Assembly: GCF_015477605.1 (NCBI RefSeq)
Contig: NZ_JADLQX010000012.1
Span: forward strand, 155,606-219,605
DNA: 64,000 bases
Direction of reading: 5' to 3'
DNA from: Nocardia amamiensis
Lineage (GTDB): Bacteria > Actinomycetota > Actinomycetes > Mycobacteriales > Mycobacteriaceae
Both the position numbers and the translations under genes were made by a program. Below are positions 43,028 to 52,184 of the stretch, one piece after another. The notes beneath the pieces were generated by a model. It was not told the DNA's origin. It made no database searches and worked only from the letters and a program-made list of their open reading frames with translations. The first letter of the stretch is position 1; every line of letters begins with the position of its first letter.

Positions 43028-43040
43028 GCTGGTTCCGGAG

Positions 43041-43088
43041 AGGCGCTGTTCGCGACCATTGTTCGCGGACAGCGCCTTTCGCGTTTTT
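43041..43088 (+). terminator. rho-independent terminator of the mymA-like operon
   Basis: A 15-bp stem (43041-43055 with 43063-43077, one G-T pair), 7-nt loop, followed by TTTC and TTTTT at 43084-43088. Confidence 0.9.
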
Positions 43089-43151
43089 CACCAGGGAATG
43101 CTCGTCGACCCCGATCGGAGCCGACATCATCGAGGACACCGGAGGTTTGCG

Positions 43152-43823
43152 ATGACGAGATCGGAACGGACACAGCCCGCACGTGCACTGCTCGACCGGA
43201 TACAGGCAGAGCTGGCGCCATACGACGACGACAACCGGCTCGTCCCCCGAATCGCGGCAGGCACGGCGCCCCGGGCGGTGTTCGCGGCCATCGCGGCCGA
43301 GGAACTACGCATCACCGACAGCGACTGGCGCAGCGTCCATACGCTGGCCGCGCGGGCCGACGAGCTACACGCACGCGCTTTCTTCAGCGCACTCGCGCCG
43401 GGAGAGCAACAGGCGCACCAATTGCTGGACGGGCTGGTGGCGGCCGCCGGTCCAGACACCGGCGCCGAGCGACCGCGGCCAGGTTGCCAGGCGTATCCGG
43501 CCTTCATGGCGTGGTTGGCGCTCAACGGCGCCGCCGCCGCGGTCATCGTCGCGTTGTATTCGAATCTCGCCGCCTTCGGCCGGTATTGCGAGGCGGTCGC
43601 CGCCGGGATGCGCAGCCACTATGGCTTCGGCGACGCCGCGTGCGCGTTCTTCGACTTCTATACCGCTGACGTTCCGGAGATCGAAAAGAAAGCCCTCACC
43701 GCAGTGCAGGCCGGGCTCGATTCCGGACGGCTCGACCCCGAGGAAGCCCGCACCTTCGCGCGGCTGTTCCAGAGCTACGAGCTGATGTTCTGGAACACCC
43801 TCGCCGATGAATTCGCCGGATAG
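43152..43823 (+). CDS. TenA/heme-oxygenase-fold protein
   Basis: 223 aa from ATG 43152 (GGAGG 7 nt upstream). All-alpha, with the HARAFFSAL, YSNLAAFGRYCEAV and FFDFYTADVPEIEKKA helices that resemble thiaminase II/TenA and PqqC-like proteins. The usual catalytic Cys of TenA is not obvious, so hydrolysis of thiamine breakdown products is uncertain; other members of the fold bind metals or act as regulators. No thiamine genes are nearby. Confidence 0.65.
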   Translation: MTRSERTQPARALLDRIQAELAPYDDDNRLVPRIAAGTAPRAVFAAIAAEELRITDSDWRSVHTLAARADELHARAFFSALAPGEQQAHQLLDGLVAAAGPDTGAERPRPGCQAYPAFMAWLALNGAAAAVIVALYSNLAAFGRYCEAVAAGMRSHYGFGDAACAFFDFYTADVPEIEKKALTAVQAGLDSGRLDPEEARTFARLFQSYELMFWNTLADEFAG

Positions 43824-43878
43824 CGACGGACGGTACCCACGTCATCGAATGGTCACCACCGCGCGAACGGTTCGGCAG

Positions 43879-43891
43879 TAGCCTCGATGCC
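43879..43891 (+). promoter_or_regulatory. leaderless promoter -10 box for the molybdopterin oxidoreductase gene
   Basis: TAGCCT at 43879-43884, 7 nt, then the ATG at 43892. No Shine-Dalgarno. Confidence 0.6.
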
Positions 43892-45496
43892 ATGGCCGAG
43901 GTGCGATTGCGGGTGGTGGCCGGGATCGTCTCGGCGGGACTGACGCTGGGCGTCGCCGAACTGCTCGCGGCGTTCTTGGGCGCCGGTAGCGCACCGCTCG
44001 ATGCCCTCGGCTCGGCCGTGGTCGATCACACGCCAGACGGTCTGCGCGAGTGGGCCATCGCCACGTTCGGCACGAACGACAAGGCCGTGCTGTACCTGAT
44101 CATGTGCGTCTTCGCCTTGGTCGTCGCGGGGCTGGCGGGAGCGCTCGAGCGCGGCACACGCACCGCGGGATCGTGGTTGTTCGCCGGCTTCGGAGTGATC
44201 GCCGCGGGCGTAGCCATGGCGCAGACCGGAGTCGGCGGGGCACTGCCGACTGTGATCGGCGTTGCCGTCGGCATCTACACGCTGCGCGTGCTGACCCACC
44301 GGATCGACCGAGCGGCGGAACAGCCATCCGCCGACGGGCAGGCCGGTGCGCCGGACTCCGCAACCACATCCGCTTCGCTCCACGAAATCAGCCAGGAAAG
44401 AACCGAAGCGCGCACCGAGGAACGTCGCCCGGAGCGGCGGCAGGTCTTGCAAGGGCTGCTGGTTGCCGGCGGGCTGGCCGCGGTGACCGGGATCGGCGGG
44501 CGGCTGCTCGGCCTGCGGCGGCGGGACGTGTCGGGTGAGCGAGCGGCGGTGCGATTGCCGGAGCCGACCGCACCCGCTGCGCCCGTGGCGCCCGGGGCGG
44601 ATCTGCGGATACCCGGACTGACGCCGTACTTGACCTCGAACGACGACTTCTACCGGATCGACACCGCGTTGATCGTCCCGCAAGTGTCCAAGGACGATTG
44701 GTCGCTGCGCATCCACGGCATGGTCGATCGCGAAATCCGGCTCGACTGGGCGGATTTGGCCCGTCGGCCGGTGGAGGAACGCCTGATCACCCTGGCCTGC
44801 GTGTCGAATCCGGTCGGCGGCGATTTGATCGGCAACGCGCGCTGGCTCGGCTATCGCCTGGACCAGTTGCTCGCCGAGGCGGGCCCGCACCCGGACGCCG
44901 ACATGGTGCTGTCGCACAGCTCAGATGGCTGGACCGCGGGCACTCCGCTCGCGGTACTCACGGACGGACGCGACGCCCTGCTGGCGGTCGGCATGAACGG
45001 CGAACCGCTTCCCGTGCAACACGGTTATCCGGCCCGGCTGGTCGTGCCCGGCCTCTACGGCTACGTCTCGGCCACCAAATGGGTGACCGAACTCGAAGTC
45101 ACCCGCTTCGACCGCGCCACCGCCTACTGGACCCGTCGCGGCTGGTCGGCGCTCGGCCCGATAAAAACCGGCACCCGCATCGACACCCCGCACGGCCGCA
45201 AGCGCCTCGCGCCGGGTCGCATTCCCATCGCGGGAGTCGCATGGGCACAACATCGCGGCATCCGGGCCGTGGAGGTCCAGATAGACGACGGCCCATGGCA
45301 ACAGGCCCGCCTGTCCGACGAACAATCCATCGACACATGGCGCCAGTGGGTCTTCGGCTGGGACGCCACCGCGGGCCCGCACACCATCCGCGCCCGCGCC
45401 ACCGACGGCACCGGCGAAACCCAGACCGCCGAACGCCGCGACGTGATCCCCGACGGCGCCACCGGCTACCCCTCGGTCACCGTCAGCGTGGGTTGA
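43892..45496 (+). CDS. membrane-anchored molybdopterin-dependent oxidoreductase (sulfite oxidase/YedY fold)
   Basis: 534 aa. Residues 1-130 hold four predicted TM helices. A second, twin-Arg-like basic stretch (RRQVLQGLLVAGGLAAV) near 190 may insert or export the catalytic part. The molybdopterin domain carries TLACVSNPVGG with the Mo-ligand Cys303 and continues with VVPGLYGYVSATKWV and the C-terminal Ig-like dimer domain (WRQWVFGWDAT). The family oxidises or reduces small sulfur or nitrogen oxo compounds; the substrate is not known. No molybdopterin-biosynthesis genes are close. Confidence 0.9.
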   Translation: MAEVRLRVVAGIVSAGLTLGVAELLAAFLGAGSAPLDALGSAVVDHTPDGLREWAIATFGTNDKAVLYLIMCVFALVVAGLAGALERGTRTAGSWLFAGFGVIAAGVAMAQTGVGGALPTVIGVAVGIYTLRVLTHRIDRAAEQPSADGQAGAPDSATTSASLHEISQERTEARTEERRPERRQVLQGLLVAGGLAAVTGIGGRLLGLRRRDVSGERAAVRLPEPTAPAAPVAPGADLRIPGLTPYLTSNDDFYRIDTALIVPQVSKDDWSLRIHGMVDREIRLDWADLARRPVEERLITLACVSNPVGGDLIGNARWLGYRLDQLLAEAGPHPDADMVLSHSSDGWTAGTPLAVLTDGRDALLAVGMNGEPLPVQHGYPARLVVPGLYGYVSATKWVTELEVTRFDRATAYWTRRGWSALGPIKTGTRIDTPHGRKRLAPGRIPIAGVAWAQHRGIRAVEVQIDDGPWQQARLSDEQSIDTWRQWVFGWDATAGPHTIRARATDGTGETQTAERRDVIPDGATGYPSVTVSVG

Positions 45497-45597
45497 GTTG
45501 CATTTCAGATGGTCGCGTAGTGGCAGGCAATGAACGCTTTGTCGACCGGATAGGATCGAGCGAGCCCGGTAGTCGTCGGCCGTTCGAGGAGGGGGCC

Positions 45598-46224
45598 ATG
45601 TCCGAAGTCTTGGATTGGGCGCGGGAAGAGAACCTGCAGCCGGCGCCGATCACATTGGAGATCTGGAAGAAGCTTCCCGAGGATTTCTGCCGCCTGGTGG
45701 AAGTGGTGAATGGGGAAGCCGTTCGGGCGGAGTCGCCTACAAGGCCGCATCAGAAGTCTGCTCGCCGGATAGCCGACTTTGTCGAAACCGCTGCCGAAGC
45801 ACACGTCAGTCGATACCGCAATGGCTGCTTGGACGTCGATATGGATTTCGATGTGCTGCTCTGGGAGCTACCGCGGGTGACAATTCGGCGGCCGGATATC
45901 GCACTGTTCGAATGCGCGCCGCCCGAACTTCGGCCGTTGCCCGCTTCCATGGTCAAGCTAGTGGTCGAAGTCGTCTCACCGGGCACCGAGCGGGTAGATA
46001 CAGCCGACAAGCTCGCGGAGTATGCGCTGGCCGGGATCCCGTGGTACTGGATTGTCTGGGTGTCTGATAATCGCGTGGATTCGATCGAGGTCTACGTACT
46101 CGACCATGTGCTCGGCCACTATCGACCGCATTTGAAGCTGGAGCCGAACGATTCACAGACTGTGGTCGACGTACCTATCGAGATCAAGATCGACTGGACT
46201 CGGCTCGGTGTGCTGACACGCTGA
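45598..46224 (+). CDS. Uma2 family (DUF820) PD-(D/E)XK nuclease-like protein
   Basis: 208 aa from ATG 45598 (GAGGAGGGGG upstream). The motifs RRPDIALFE (catalytic Asp), KLVVEVVSPGTE (Glu), then TADKLAEYALAGIPWYWIV (Lys) are the Uma2 fold core. Uma2 proteins are abundant in cyanobacteria and actinobacteria, are predicted nucleases, and are often transferred. No partner gene is visible; a weak terminator-like hairpin separates it from the convergent transporter. Confidence 0.85.
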   Translation: MSEVLDWAREENLQPAPITLEIWKKLPEDFCRLVEVVNGEAVRAESPTRPHQKSARRIADFVETAAEAHVSRYRNGCLDVDMDFDVLLWELPRVTIRRPDIALFECAPPELRPLPASMVKLVVEVVSPGTERVDTADKLAEYALAGIPWYWIVWVSDNRVDSIEVYVLDHVLGHYRPHLKLEPNDSQTVVDVPIEIKIDWTRLGVLTR

Positions 46225-46225
46225 C

Positions 46226-46255
46226 GCCCGCCCGGAAAACATTCTCTGGACGGGC
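46226..46255. terminator. imperfect bidirectional hairpin between convergent genes
   Basis: GCCCG/CGGGC outer and CCGG/CTGG inner pairs enclose an AT-rich loop; no long T-run on either side. Confidence 0.4.
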
Positions 46256-46267
46256 ATCACCGACGGT

Positions 46268-47752
46268 TCAACTGCTGAGATCGGCCTTGGTCGTTTCCGG
46301 CGGGGCCGGTGCGACGGCGGGCGCGGGCTTGCCGTGGCGGATGAACAGCGCCGAGGCAATGACGCCGATCAAGAGGATGCCCGCGGGGAGCAAGGTGGAC
46401 TGGCTCAGCGCGGTGCTGAAGGCGTCCTTCACGAACGCCGGGATCGGGCCCTGGCCCGCGCCGCCCTCGGCGACCGGACCGCCGCCCAGGCCGTTCGCCG
46501 TCATCCTGGCCGCGACCAGAGCGCTGATCGCGGCACTGCCGAGCACCGAACCCACTTGGCGAGTGGTGTTGTAGACGCCCGCGCCCGCACCGGCCTGCTG
46601 CACCGGCAAGTTGTGCGTCGCGGTCGCCGCCAGCGGCGCCCAGATGCAGGCGTTGGCGAACCCGCCCAATGCGGCGGCGGCGAAAAACCAGAACAGCGAC
46701 GAGTCGGGCTCCATCAGCACAGAGAAGCAGAACACCGACACCGCGAACAGAGCGAAGCCGACCGTGGGTACCGCCCGCGGGTGCAGCTTGTCGGCGAACC
46801 TGCCGATCAGCGGAGCCGCGACGCCGGTCACGATCGCCATGGGCGCGAAGACCAAAGCGGACTCGGTCGGCGACATCTCCCGCACGGCTTGCAGATAGAA
46901 GTACGCCGGGACCATCAGCGAGGTCACCGCCGCGCCCATCGCGGCGATGGCGATATTGGACAGGGCGAAGTTGCGGTCGCGGAACAGGCTCAGCGGTAGC
47001 AGCGGCTCACCGGTGTTGCGCGCCTGATTGACCACGAAGGCCGCGAGCACCAGCAGGCCGGCGCCGATCATCAGCCAGATCCGCGGCGACCAGTCGTAGC
47101 TGTTGCCCTCCTGGATGCCGAACACCAGCAGGAACATGCCGACGCCGCTGAGCAGGACGCCGGGAATGTCGAACTTGTGCTCATGCGTCGGCAGCGCGGG
47201 AACCAGCCACACCGCCAGCGCGAAGGCGACCACACCGACCGGGACGTTCACGATGAATATCCACTCCCAGCCGAGACCGTCCACCAGCACGCCGCCGAGG
47301 ATCGGGCCGACCAGCGTGGCCAGTCCCGCGACGCCGCCCCACAGGCCCATGGCCGCGCCGCGCCGGTCCGGCGGGAACGTCCTGGTGATCACGGCCATGG
47401 TCTGCGGCGTCATCAGCGCGGCGCCGACGCCCTGCGCGGCGCGGGCCGCGATCAGCATCCCGACGCTGCCGGACAGCCCGCACCACAGCGACGCGGCGGT
47501 GAACACCGCGAGACCGATCAGATAGATGTTCTTGGGGCCGAAGCGATCACCCAACCTGCCGGTGACCAGCAGCGGCACCGCGTAGGTGAGCAGGTAGGCG
47601 CTGGTCACCCAGATCACCTGGGAGATGTCGGCGTTCAGGTCGCTCATGATCGCGGGATTGGCGACCGCGACGATCGTCATGTCCAGCAGGATCATGAAGA
47701 AGCCGACGACCAGCGCGAGCAGCGCCGGCCACGGATTGCGTTGGGTGGACAT
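46268..47752 (-). CDS. MFS drug exporter, DHA2 (EmrB/QacA) family
   Basis: 494 aa with 14 predicted TM helices. Motif A-type GRLGDRFGPKN follows TM2, and the DMTIVAVANPAI motif D1 in TM1 is characteristic of DHA2 exporters. It probably uses the proton gradient to export hydrophobic cations or drugs. The PadR gene lies 10 nt upstream on the same strand, with a palindrome in front, so PadR likely regulates both. Confidence 0.92.
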   Translation of the reverse strand: MSTQRNPWPALLALVVGFFMILLDMTIVAVANPAIMSDLNADISQVIWVTSAYLLTYAVPLLVTGRLGDRFGPKNIYLIGLAVFTAASLWCGLSGSVGMLIAARAAQGVGAALMTPQTMAVITRTFPPDRRGAAMGLWGGVAGLATLVGPILGGVLVDGLGWEWIFIVNVPVGVVAFALAVWLVPALPTHEHKFDIPGVLLSGVGMFLLVFGIQEGNSYDWSPRIWLMIGAGLLVLAAFVVNQARNTGEPLLPLSLFRDRNFALSNIAIAAMGAAVTSLMVPAYFYLQAVREMSPTESALVFAPMAIVTGVAAPLIGRFADKLHPRAVPTVGFALFAVSVFCFSVLMEPDSSLFWFFAAAALGGFANACIWAPLAATATHNLPVQQAGAGAGVYNTTRQVGSVLGSAAISALVAARMTANGLGGGPVAEGGAGQGPIPAFVKDAFSTALSQSTLLPAGILLIGVIASALFIRHGKPAPAVAPAPPETTKADLSS

Positions 47753-47762
47753 TATTCAGTTC

Positions 47763-48458
47763 CTAACTCGGATTATTCGAAAAACTCGGGGCGGAATTGG
47801 CCACCGCACCGCCCGGGACGGGTGGCCGCGCGACACCCGCCGACCATGCGTCGCCGGCCTCGTAGCGCACGCCGGTCGCGGGGTCGAAGTCGTCCCATTC
47901 GAGTGCGCCGCTGTCCAATTCGGCGACGAACTCTTCGACCCAGGCCGCTTCGGCGGCCAGCGTGGCCCGCAGGAATGGCAGGGCGATCCAATAGCGGCGG
48001 GGGACCTCGTGCTCTTCGGCCCACGCGATCAGCATGTCGGCGTCGGCCAGTTCGGTTTCCAGCTCACCGATCCGTTCGCGCAGCAGCGCGAGCACGTCCG
48101 GCTTGGGCAGGTTGTGCAGTTCTCCCAGGGCCACGGGGAAGACCGGATACTCCGGGACGGGTCGCCGCACGATCTCGGCGATCCGGTTGCGCAGCGCGTC
48201 CCTGCCGCGCGCGGTGATCCGGTAGGTGGTGCGCTCGGGCCGGTTGCCGGCCCGGTCGACACCCTCGGCACGGACCAATTCCTGGTCGGCCAGCCGGGAC
48301 ACGGTGTGGTACAGGGAGCCCGGCCGCACTTTGACCAGCTTGTCTTCCCGCCGGGAGATCAGCGTCTGATACATCTCGTACGGATGCATGGGCCGCTCCT
48401 CTAGCAGCGCGAGCACGGCGATCGCCAACGGCGTCACCGGTGGATGCGCCTGCCCCAT
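47763..48458 (-). CDS. PadR family transcriptional regulator
   Basis: 231 aa. N-terminal winged helix: LAIAVLALLEERPMHPYEMYQTL, then GSLYHTVSRLADQELVRAE and the wing ERTTYRITARGRDAL, a textbook PadR domain. The C-terminal coiled-coil half (VLALLRERIGELETELADAD) is of the Vir/AphA type for dimerisation. AGGAGGT precedes the ATG by 8 nt. It sits in front of the MFS exporter and behind an 18-bp palindrome at 48547. Confidence 0.92.
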   Translation of the reverse strand: MGQAHPPVTPLAIAVLALLEERPMHPYEMYQTLISRREDKLVKVRPGSLYHTVSRLADQELVRAEGVDRAGNRPERTTYRITARGRDALRNRIAEIVRRPVPEYPVFPVALGELHNLPKPDVLALLRERIGELETELADADMLIAWAEEHEVPRRYWIALPFLRATLAAEAAWVEEFVAELDSGALEWDDFDPATGVRYEAGDAWSAGVARPPVPGGAVANSAPSFSNNPS

Positions 48459-48546
48459 GCTTCGTTACCTCCTGGTCGTTCGTCCCGACCGCAGCCGAGT
48501 CCGCGTCTCGCACGCTAGCTCGGGGAACCGACATGCTCCACGCTAA

Positions 48547-48564
48547 ATATTCCACGTGGAATAT
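48547..48564. promoter_or_regulatory. 18-bp perfect palindrome, candidate PadR operator
   Basis: ATATTCCACGTGGAATAT is an exact palindrome 89 nt upstream of the PadR start, and AT-rich against the local composition. Confidence 0.75.
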
Positions 48565-48634
48565 ACGGCGCGGAACAGTCGGCTAGCAAGATCGGAAGCC
48601 GAGTGATCGGCCACACATTTTCCGCCCGACACGA

Positions 48635-48671
48635 CGAGAGGCCACCGAGAACTGTTCTCGATGACCTCTCG
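48635..48671. repeat. two-tier inverted repeat
   Basis: Outer arms CGAGAGG (48635-48641) and CCTCTCG (48665-48671), inner arms CGAGAAC (48646-48652) and GTTCTCG (48654-48660) around one T. Possible terminator remnant or protein-binding site. Confidence 0.5.
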
Positions 48672-48710
48672 ATTCGGCCCCGTCGACTCGGCCGACGTCG
48701 TTGGCGACCT

Positions 48711-48730
48711 CTCCAGCGCCTTTGCTGGAG
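48711..48730. repeat. 7-bp hairpin
   Basis: CTCCAGC-6 nt-GCTGGAG. No T-tract. Confidence 0.4.
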
Positions 48731-48915
48731 GCGGGACTGCTCATAGTCGTATGCGTCGGGCGGCCCACTGGCCCCCAGATAAGAAGACTAGGTAGAGCGC
48801 CCCTGCAGCGGCAGTGTCGGAGGCGACATCTTTCGTCCGATTTCCGACATCTATCTTCAGTCGCGCGGGAGAGGACGGTCGCAAGCGACATCGGAGCGCG
48901 GACGTCCCGTCGCCA

Positions 48916-49809
48916 CTACAGCGCGTGCTCGTCCAACCAGCCACGGGCCACGTCGCCCGGCGCAGCGCCCTCGTCCCGGACCCGCCGGATCATGGCGGCC
49001 AGCTCGTCGGTCGTCAGTTCACCCGCGACGTAATTCAGCTTCTTGATCTGCCGCTGGTCGAGCAGCCCCTTGCGGAACAGTGGCAGCACGTTCTCGGCGC
49101 GCACGGCGTAGTCGTCGTCGGACAGCACGGTCAGCCCATCGGTCGCGCCCGGCGCGAGTTCGGGCGGGCCGGTCAGCAGACCGGCATCGATCTGCCCGTC
49201 CAGCAATGCTTTTCGCAACGCACCCGGATCGGAGAAGGGCACGGTGGACGCGAACTCGCACCCGGTGACCCGATCGACCGCGGCCGGGCGCTGCAGCAAG
49301 CCCGGCGCCGACGCCACGCCCACGGTCAGCCGCCCGCAACGGGGCGTGAGATCGCCGACGGACTGCAGCTCGTCGCGAGCCGCCGCCTCCGCGTCGACCA
49401 CCACCCGCGGCCGCAGATCGGCGCCGTCGGCGATGTCGGACACCACCAGCCCCTCGGGCAGCGCGGCGCTCAACGCGTCCGCCACCTTTTTCGGCGGGCG
49501 AGCGGTGGCGTGCTCGTCGAGATGGGCCAGTAGCGCGCCGGTGTGCTCACCGACCACTTGGACCCGATCGGCGTCGAGCGCGGCCAGGTAGTCGGCGCGA
49601 CCGCCAAGACCAGCCGCCACCGTGGTACGTATGCCGGTACGCGCCAGCGCGCCCGCATAAATTTCCGCGAGAACCACCGACTCCGCCGAATCGCCCGCCC
49701 CGACGGTGATCGACGGCCCCGATTGGTCGTCCCCGCAGGACACGACCAGTGCGGCGGACGCGAGGACCAGGAATCCAGCCAGCATCCGCTGTGACGCGGC
49801 CACCACCAT
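48916..49809 (-). CDS. glycine betaine/choline-type ABC binding lipoprotein (second SBP)
   Basis: 297 aa from ATG 49809. N-terminal lipoprotein signal MLAGFLVLASAALVVSCGDD with the lipobox LVVSC; an in-frame TTG at 49833 has a TAGCCT box 8 nt upstream and could be a leaderless start. The mature part is an OpuBC/OsmF-type osmoprotectant-binding domain (SAESVVLAEIYAGAL, GEHTGALLAHL). It is divergent from the full betaine operon and shares the same superfamily with the SBP there, but with low identity, so it may present a different substrate to the same permease. Confidence 0.85.
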   Translation of the reverse strand: MVVAASQRMLAGFLVLASAALVVSCGDDQSGPSITVGAGDSAESVVLAEIYAGALARTGIRTTVAAGLGGRADYLAALDADRVQVVGEHTGALLAHLDEHATARPPKKVADALSAALPEGLVVSDIADGADLRPRVVVDAEAAARDELQSVGDLTPRCGRLTVGVASAPGLLQRPAAVDRVTGCEFASTVPFSDPGALRKALLDGQIDAGLLTGPPELAPGATDGLTVLSDDDYAVRAENVLPLFRKGLLDQRQIKKLNYVAGELTTDELAAMIRRVRDEGAAPGDVARGWLDEHAL

Positions 49810-49944
49810 CCGGCGACACCAACTCTCCGACAATTCGACGCAGGCTACGGAAAAACCTGGAAGCGGGCAGTATGGACATCCAGAATGTACCGGCGGCCGC
49901 TCGGCACCGAGATCGCGCACCGCCGTCATGCCGGAAGGACTCCC

Positions 49945-50937
49945 GTGAAAACCACCCGCACCCTCGATGCCGCCGGGCAGCGGCGCCGCGCGTTGCGCGT
50001 CGCGCTGCGTGCCACTCGCGTCCTCGCCGCCGCCGCGGCCCTCGCCGCCGCGATGGTGCTGTCCGCGTGTGGCAATTCCGATCCGCTCGCCGCTAGCGGC
50101 AGCTGTTCGGGGGACGGGCTGATCGTGGGCTCGGCCAACTTCCCGGAGTCCGAAACTGTCGCCAACGTGTACGCGGAGGTGTTGCGCGTCAACGGCTTTG
50201 CCGTCGACACCAAGTTCAACATCGGCAGTCGCGAAGCCTACATCCCGGCGGTACGCCAGTGCGCTATTTCGGTGATTCCCGAGTACACCGGCAATCTGCT
50301 GCAGTACCTGGACAAGAACGCCACCGCAACGAGCGCCGCCGACATCGACAGCGCGCTCGGCGCGGCACTCGGCGACGGCCTGGCCATCGGCACGCCCGCG
50401 CCCGCGGAGGATTCCGACGCCGTCGTGGTCACCCGTGCCACCGCCGAACGCTGGAACCTGCGCACCATCGGCGATCTGGCCGCGCACTCGGCCGAGGTGA
50501 AGTTCGGCGCGCCCGCCGAATTCCAGGAGCGTCCCGGCGGCCTGCCCGGCCTGAAGAAGAACTACAACCTCGACATCGCCGCGAACAACTTCGTGCCGAT
50601 CGCCGACGGCGGCGGCCCGGCCACGGTGCGCGCGCTGGTCGAGGGGCAGGTGACCGCGGCCAACGTCTTCACCACCTCGCCCGCCATCGCGCAGCACAAC
50701 CTCGTGGTGCTGGAAGACCCGAAGCACAACTTCCCCGCGCAGAATGTCGTCCCGCTGTTCAACGCGGCGAAGAAGTCGGACAAGGCGCTGGCCGCGCTGA
50801 ACGCGGTGTCGGCCCAGCTCACCACCGCGGAGCTGCTCGCGCTGAACGAGGCCGTCTCCGGCAGCAGCAAGACCGAGCCGAAGGCCGCCGCCGCGGCCTG
50901 GGTCGCCGCCCACGGGCTGAACAAGCCGGTGGGCTAA
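49945..50937 (+). CDS. glycine betaine/choline-type ABC substrate-binding lipoprotein
   Basis: 330 aa from GTG 49945 (GGAAGG 7 nt upstream). Signal peptide with Ala-rich core and lipobox VLSAC. The mature domain (IVGSANFPESETVANVYAEVL, then ISVIPEYTGNLLQYL) is the OpuAC/OpuBC fold that cages quaternary amines; aromatic residues in the PEYTG loop are consistent with cation-pi binding. First gene of an operon with the ATPase and two permeases, for osmoprotectant or choline-related uptake. Confidence 0.92.
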   Translation: MKTTRTLDAAGQRRRALRVALRATRVLAAAAALAAAMVLSACGNSDPLAASGSCSGDGLIVGSANFPESETVANVYAEVLRVNGFAVDTKFNIGSREAYIPAVRQCAISVIPEYTGNLLQYLDKNATATSAADIDSALGAALGDGLAIGTPAPAEDSDAVVVTRATAERWNLRTIGDLAAHSAEVKFGAPAEFQERPGGLPGLKKNYNLDIAANNFVPIADGGGPATVRALVEGQVTAANVFTTSPAIAQHNLVVLEDPKHNFPAQNVVPLFNAAKKSDKALAALNAVSAQLTTAELLALNEAVSGSSKTEPKAAAAAWVAAHGLNKPVG

Positions 50938-51020
50938 TGGACGCAGCCGGAAGTAGTCCGTCTTCAGCCCGCGCACGGCCGGAGCGAAGGCGGAGGTATC
51001 GCCTAGGGAGGGAACACCTG

Positions 51021-52169
51021 TTGTCCGATATCGAGTTCTCCGGTATCAGCAAGACCTATCCGGACGGCACGCACGCGGTCGCCGACCTCGACCTGCGCAT
51101 CGAATCCGGTTCGTTCACCGTGTTCGTCGGCCCTTCCGGCTGCGGCAAGACCACCTCGATGCGGATGATCAATCGCATGATCGTGCCCAGCTCCGGCACG
51201 ATCAGCATTGCCGGAGAGGATATTTCGGCGGTCGACCCGGTGCGTCTGCGCCTCGGCATCGGGTACGTCATCCAGAGCGGCGGCCTGCTGCCGCACCGGA
51301 CGGTCGTCGACAACGTGGCGACCGTCCCGGTGCTGCGCGGCGACTCGCGCCGCGCCGCCCGCGCCGCCGCGCTCGAGGTGCTGGACCGGGTCGGCCTGGA
51401 CCGGTCGCTGGCCGGCCGCTACCCGGCGCAGCTGTCCGGCGGGCAGCAGCAGCGCGTCGGGGTGGCCCGCGCGCTGGCCGCGGACCCGCCGATTCTGCTG
51501 ATGGACGAGCCGTTCAGCGCCGTCGACCCGGTGGTGCGCGCCGAATTGCAGGTCGAAATGCAACGGCTACAGGCCGAATTGCACAAGACCATCGTGTTCG
51601 TCACACACGACATCGACGAAGCGATCACGCTCGGCGACAAGGTGGCGGTATTCGGCCGCGGCGGCGTGCTGCAGCAATACGACCCGCCGCGGCATCTGCT
51701 CGCCCAGCCCGCCACCGATTTCGTCGCCGATTTCGTCGGCCGCGACCGCGGCTATCGCGGCCTGTCCTTCCGCACCGCGAACGACGTGCCGCTGCAGGAG
51801 ATCCGGACGGCCGTCGCGGACGAGGTGACCGCGCTGCGGCTGGACGCGGGCGAGTGGGTGCTGGTGGTCGACGCGGCGGGTAAACCGCTCGGCTGGGTGG
51901 ACGTGACCGGCGTCGAGGGCGTACGCGCCGGACGCGCGCTGACCGACAGCATGTCGGCGGGCGGTTCGCTGTTCACCCCGACCGGTGACCTGCGCCAGGC
52001 ACTGGACGCAGCGATCTCCTCGCCTTCCGGAGTCGGTGTCGCCGTGGACGATTCCGGCGCCGTGCGCGGCGGCGTGCTGGCCATCGAGGTCCTCGGGCAG
52101 CTGGCCGGTCAGCGTGCGCAGGAGGACGCCGAACGCAACCGGCACTTCTTCGAACAGCAGGTGCCGTAA
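51021..52169 (+). CDS. betaine/osmoprotectant ABC ATPase (OpuCA/ProV type) with C-terminal CBS region
   Basis: 382 aa from TTG 51021 (GGGAGGG 8 nt upstream). Walker A GPSGCGKT, signature LSGGQQQR, Walker B ILLMDEPFSAVDP, His-switch FVTHD are canonical. The C-terminal ~120 residues form a CBS-like regulatory segment, used in this family to sense ionic strength or cyclic di-AMP. Drives the two permeases downstream. Confidence 0.92.
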   Translation: MSDIEFSGISKTYPDGTHAVADLDLRIESGSFTVFVGPSGCGKTTSMRMINRMIVPSSGTISIAGEDISAVDPVRLRLGIGYVIQSGGLLPHRTVVDNVATVPVLRGDSRRAARAAALEVLDRVGLDRSLAGRYPAQLSGGQQQRVGVARALAADPPILLMDEPFSAVDPVVRAELQVEMQRLQAELHKTIVFVTHDIDEAITLGDKVAVFGRGGVLQQYDPPRHLLAQPATDFVADFVGRDRGYRGLSFRTANDVPLQEIRTAVADEVTALRLDAGEWVLVVDAAGKPLGWVDVTGVEGVRAGRALTDSMSAGGSLFTPTGDLRQALDAAISSPSGVGVAVDDSGAVRGGVLAIEVLGQLAGQRAQEDAERNRHFFEQQVP

Positions 52170-52184
52170 GGGAGCGCGAGCGAC

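Larger units (their letters stand above)
48459..48915. other. 457-nt intergenic stretch with palindromes, no gene
   Basis: Lies between the start of the PadR gene and the 3' end of the binding-protein gene. It contains the 48547 palindrome and two inverted repeats (48635-48671, 48711-48730). Only short open frames without conserved features are present. Confidence 0.5.
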
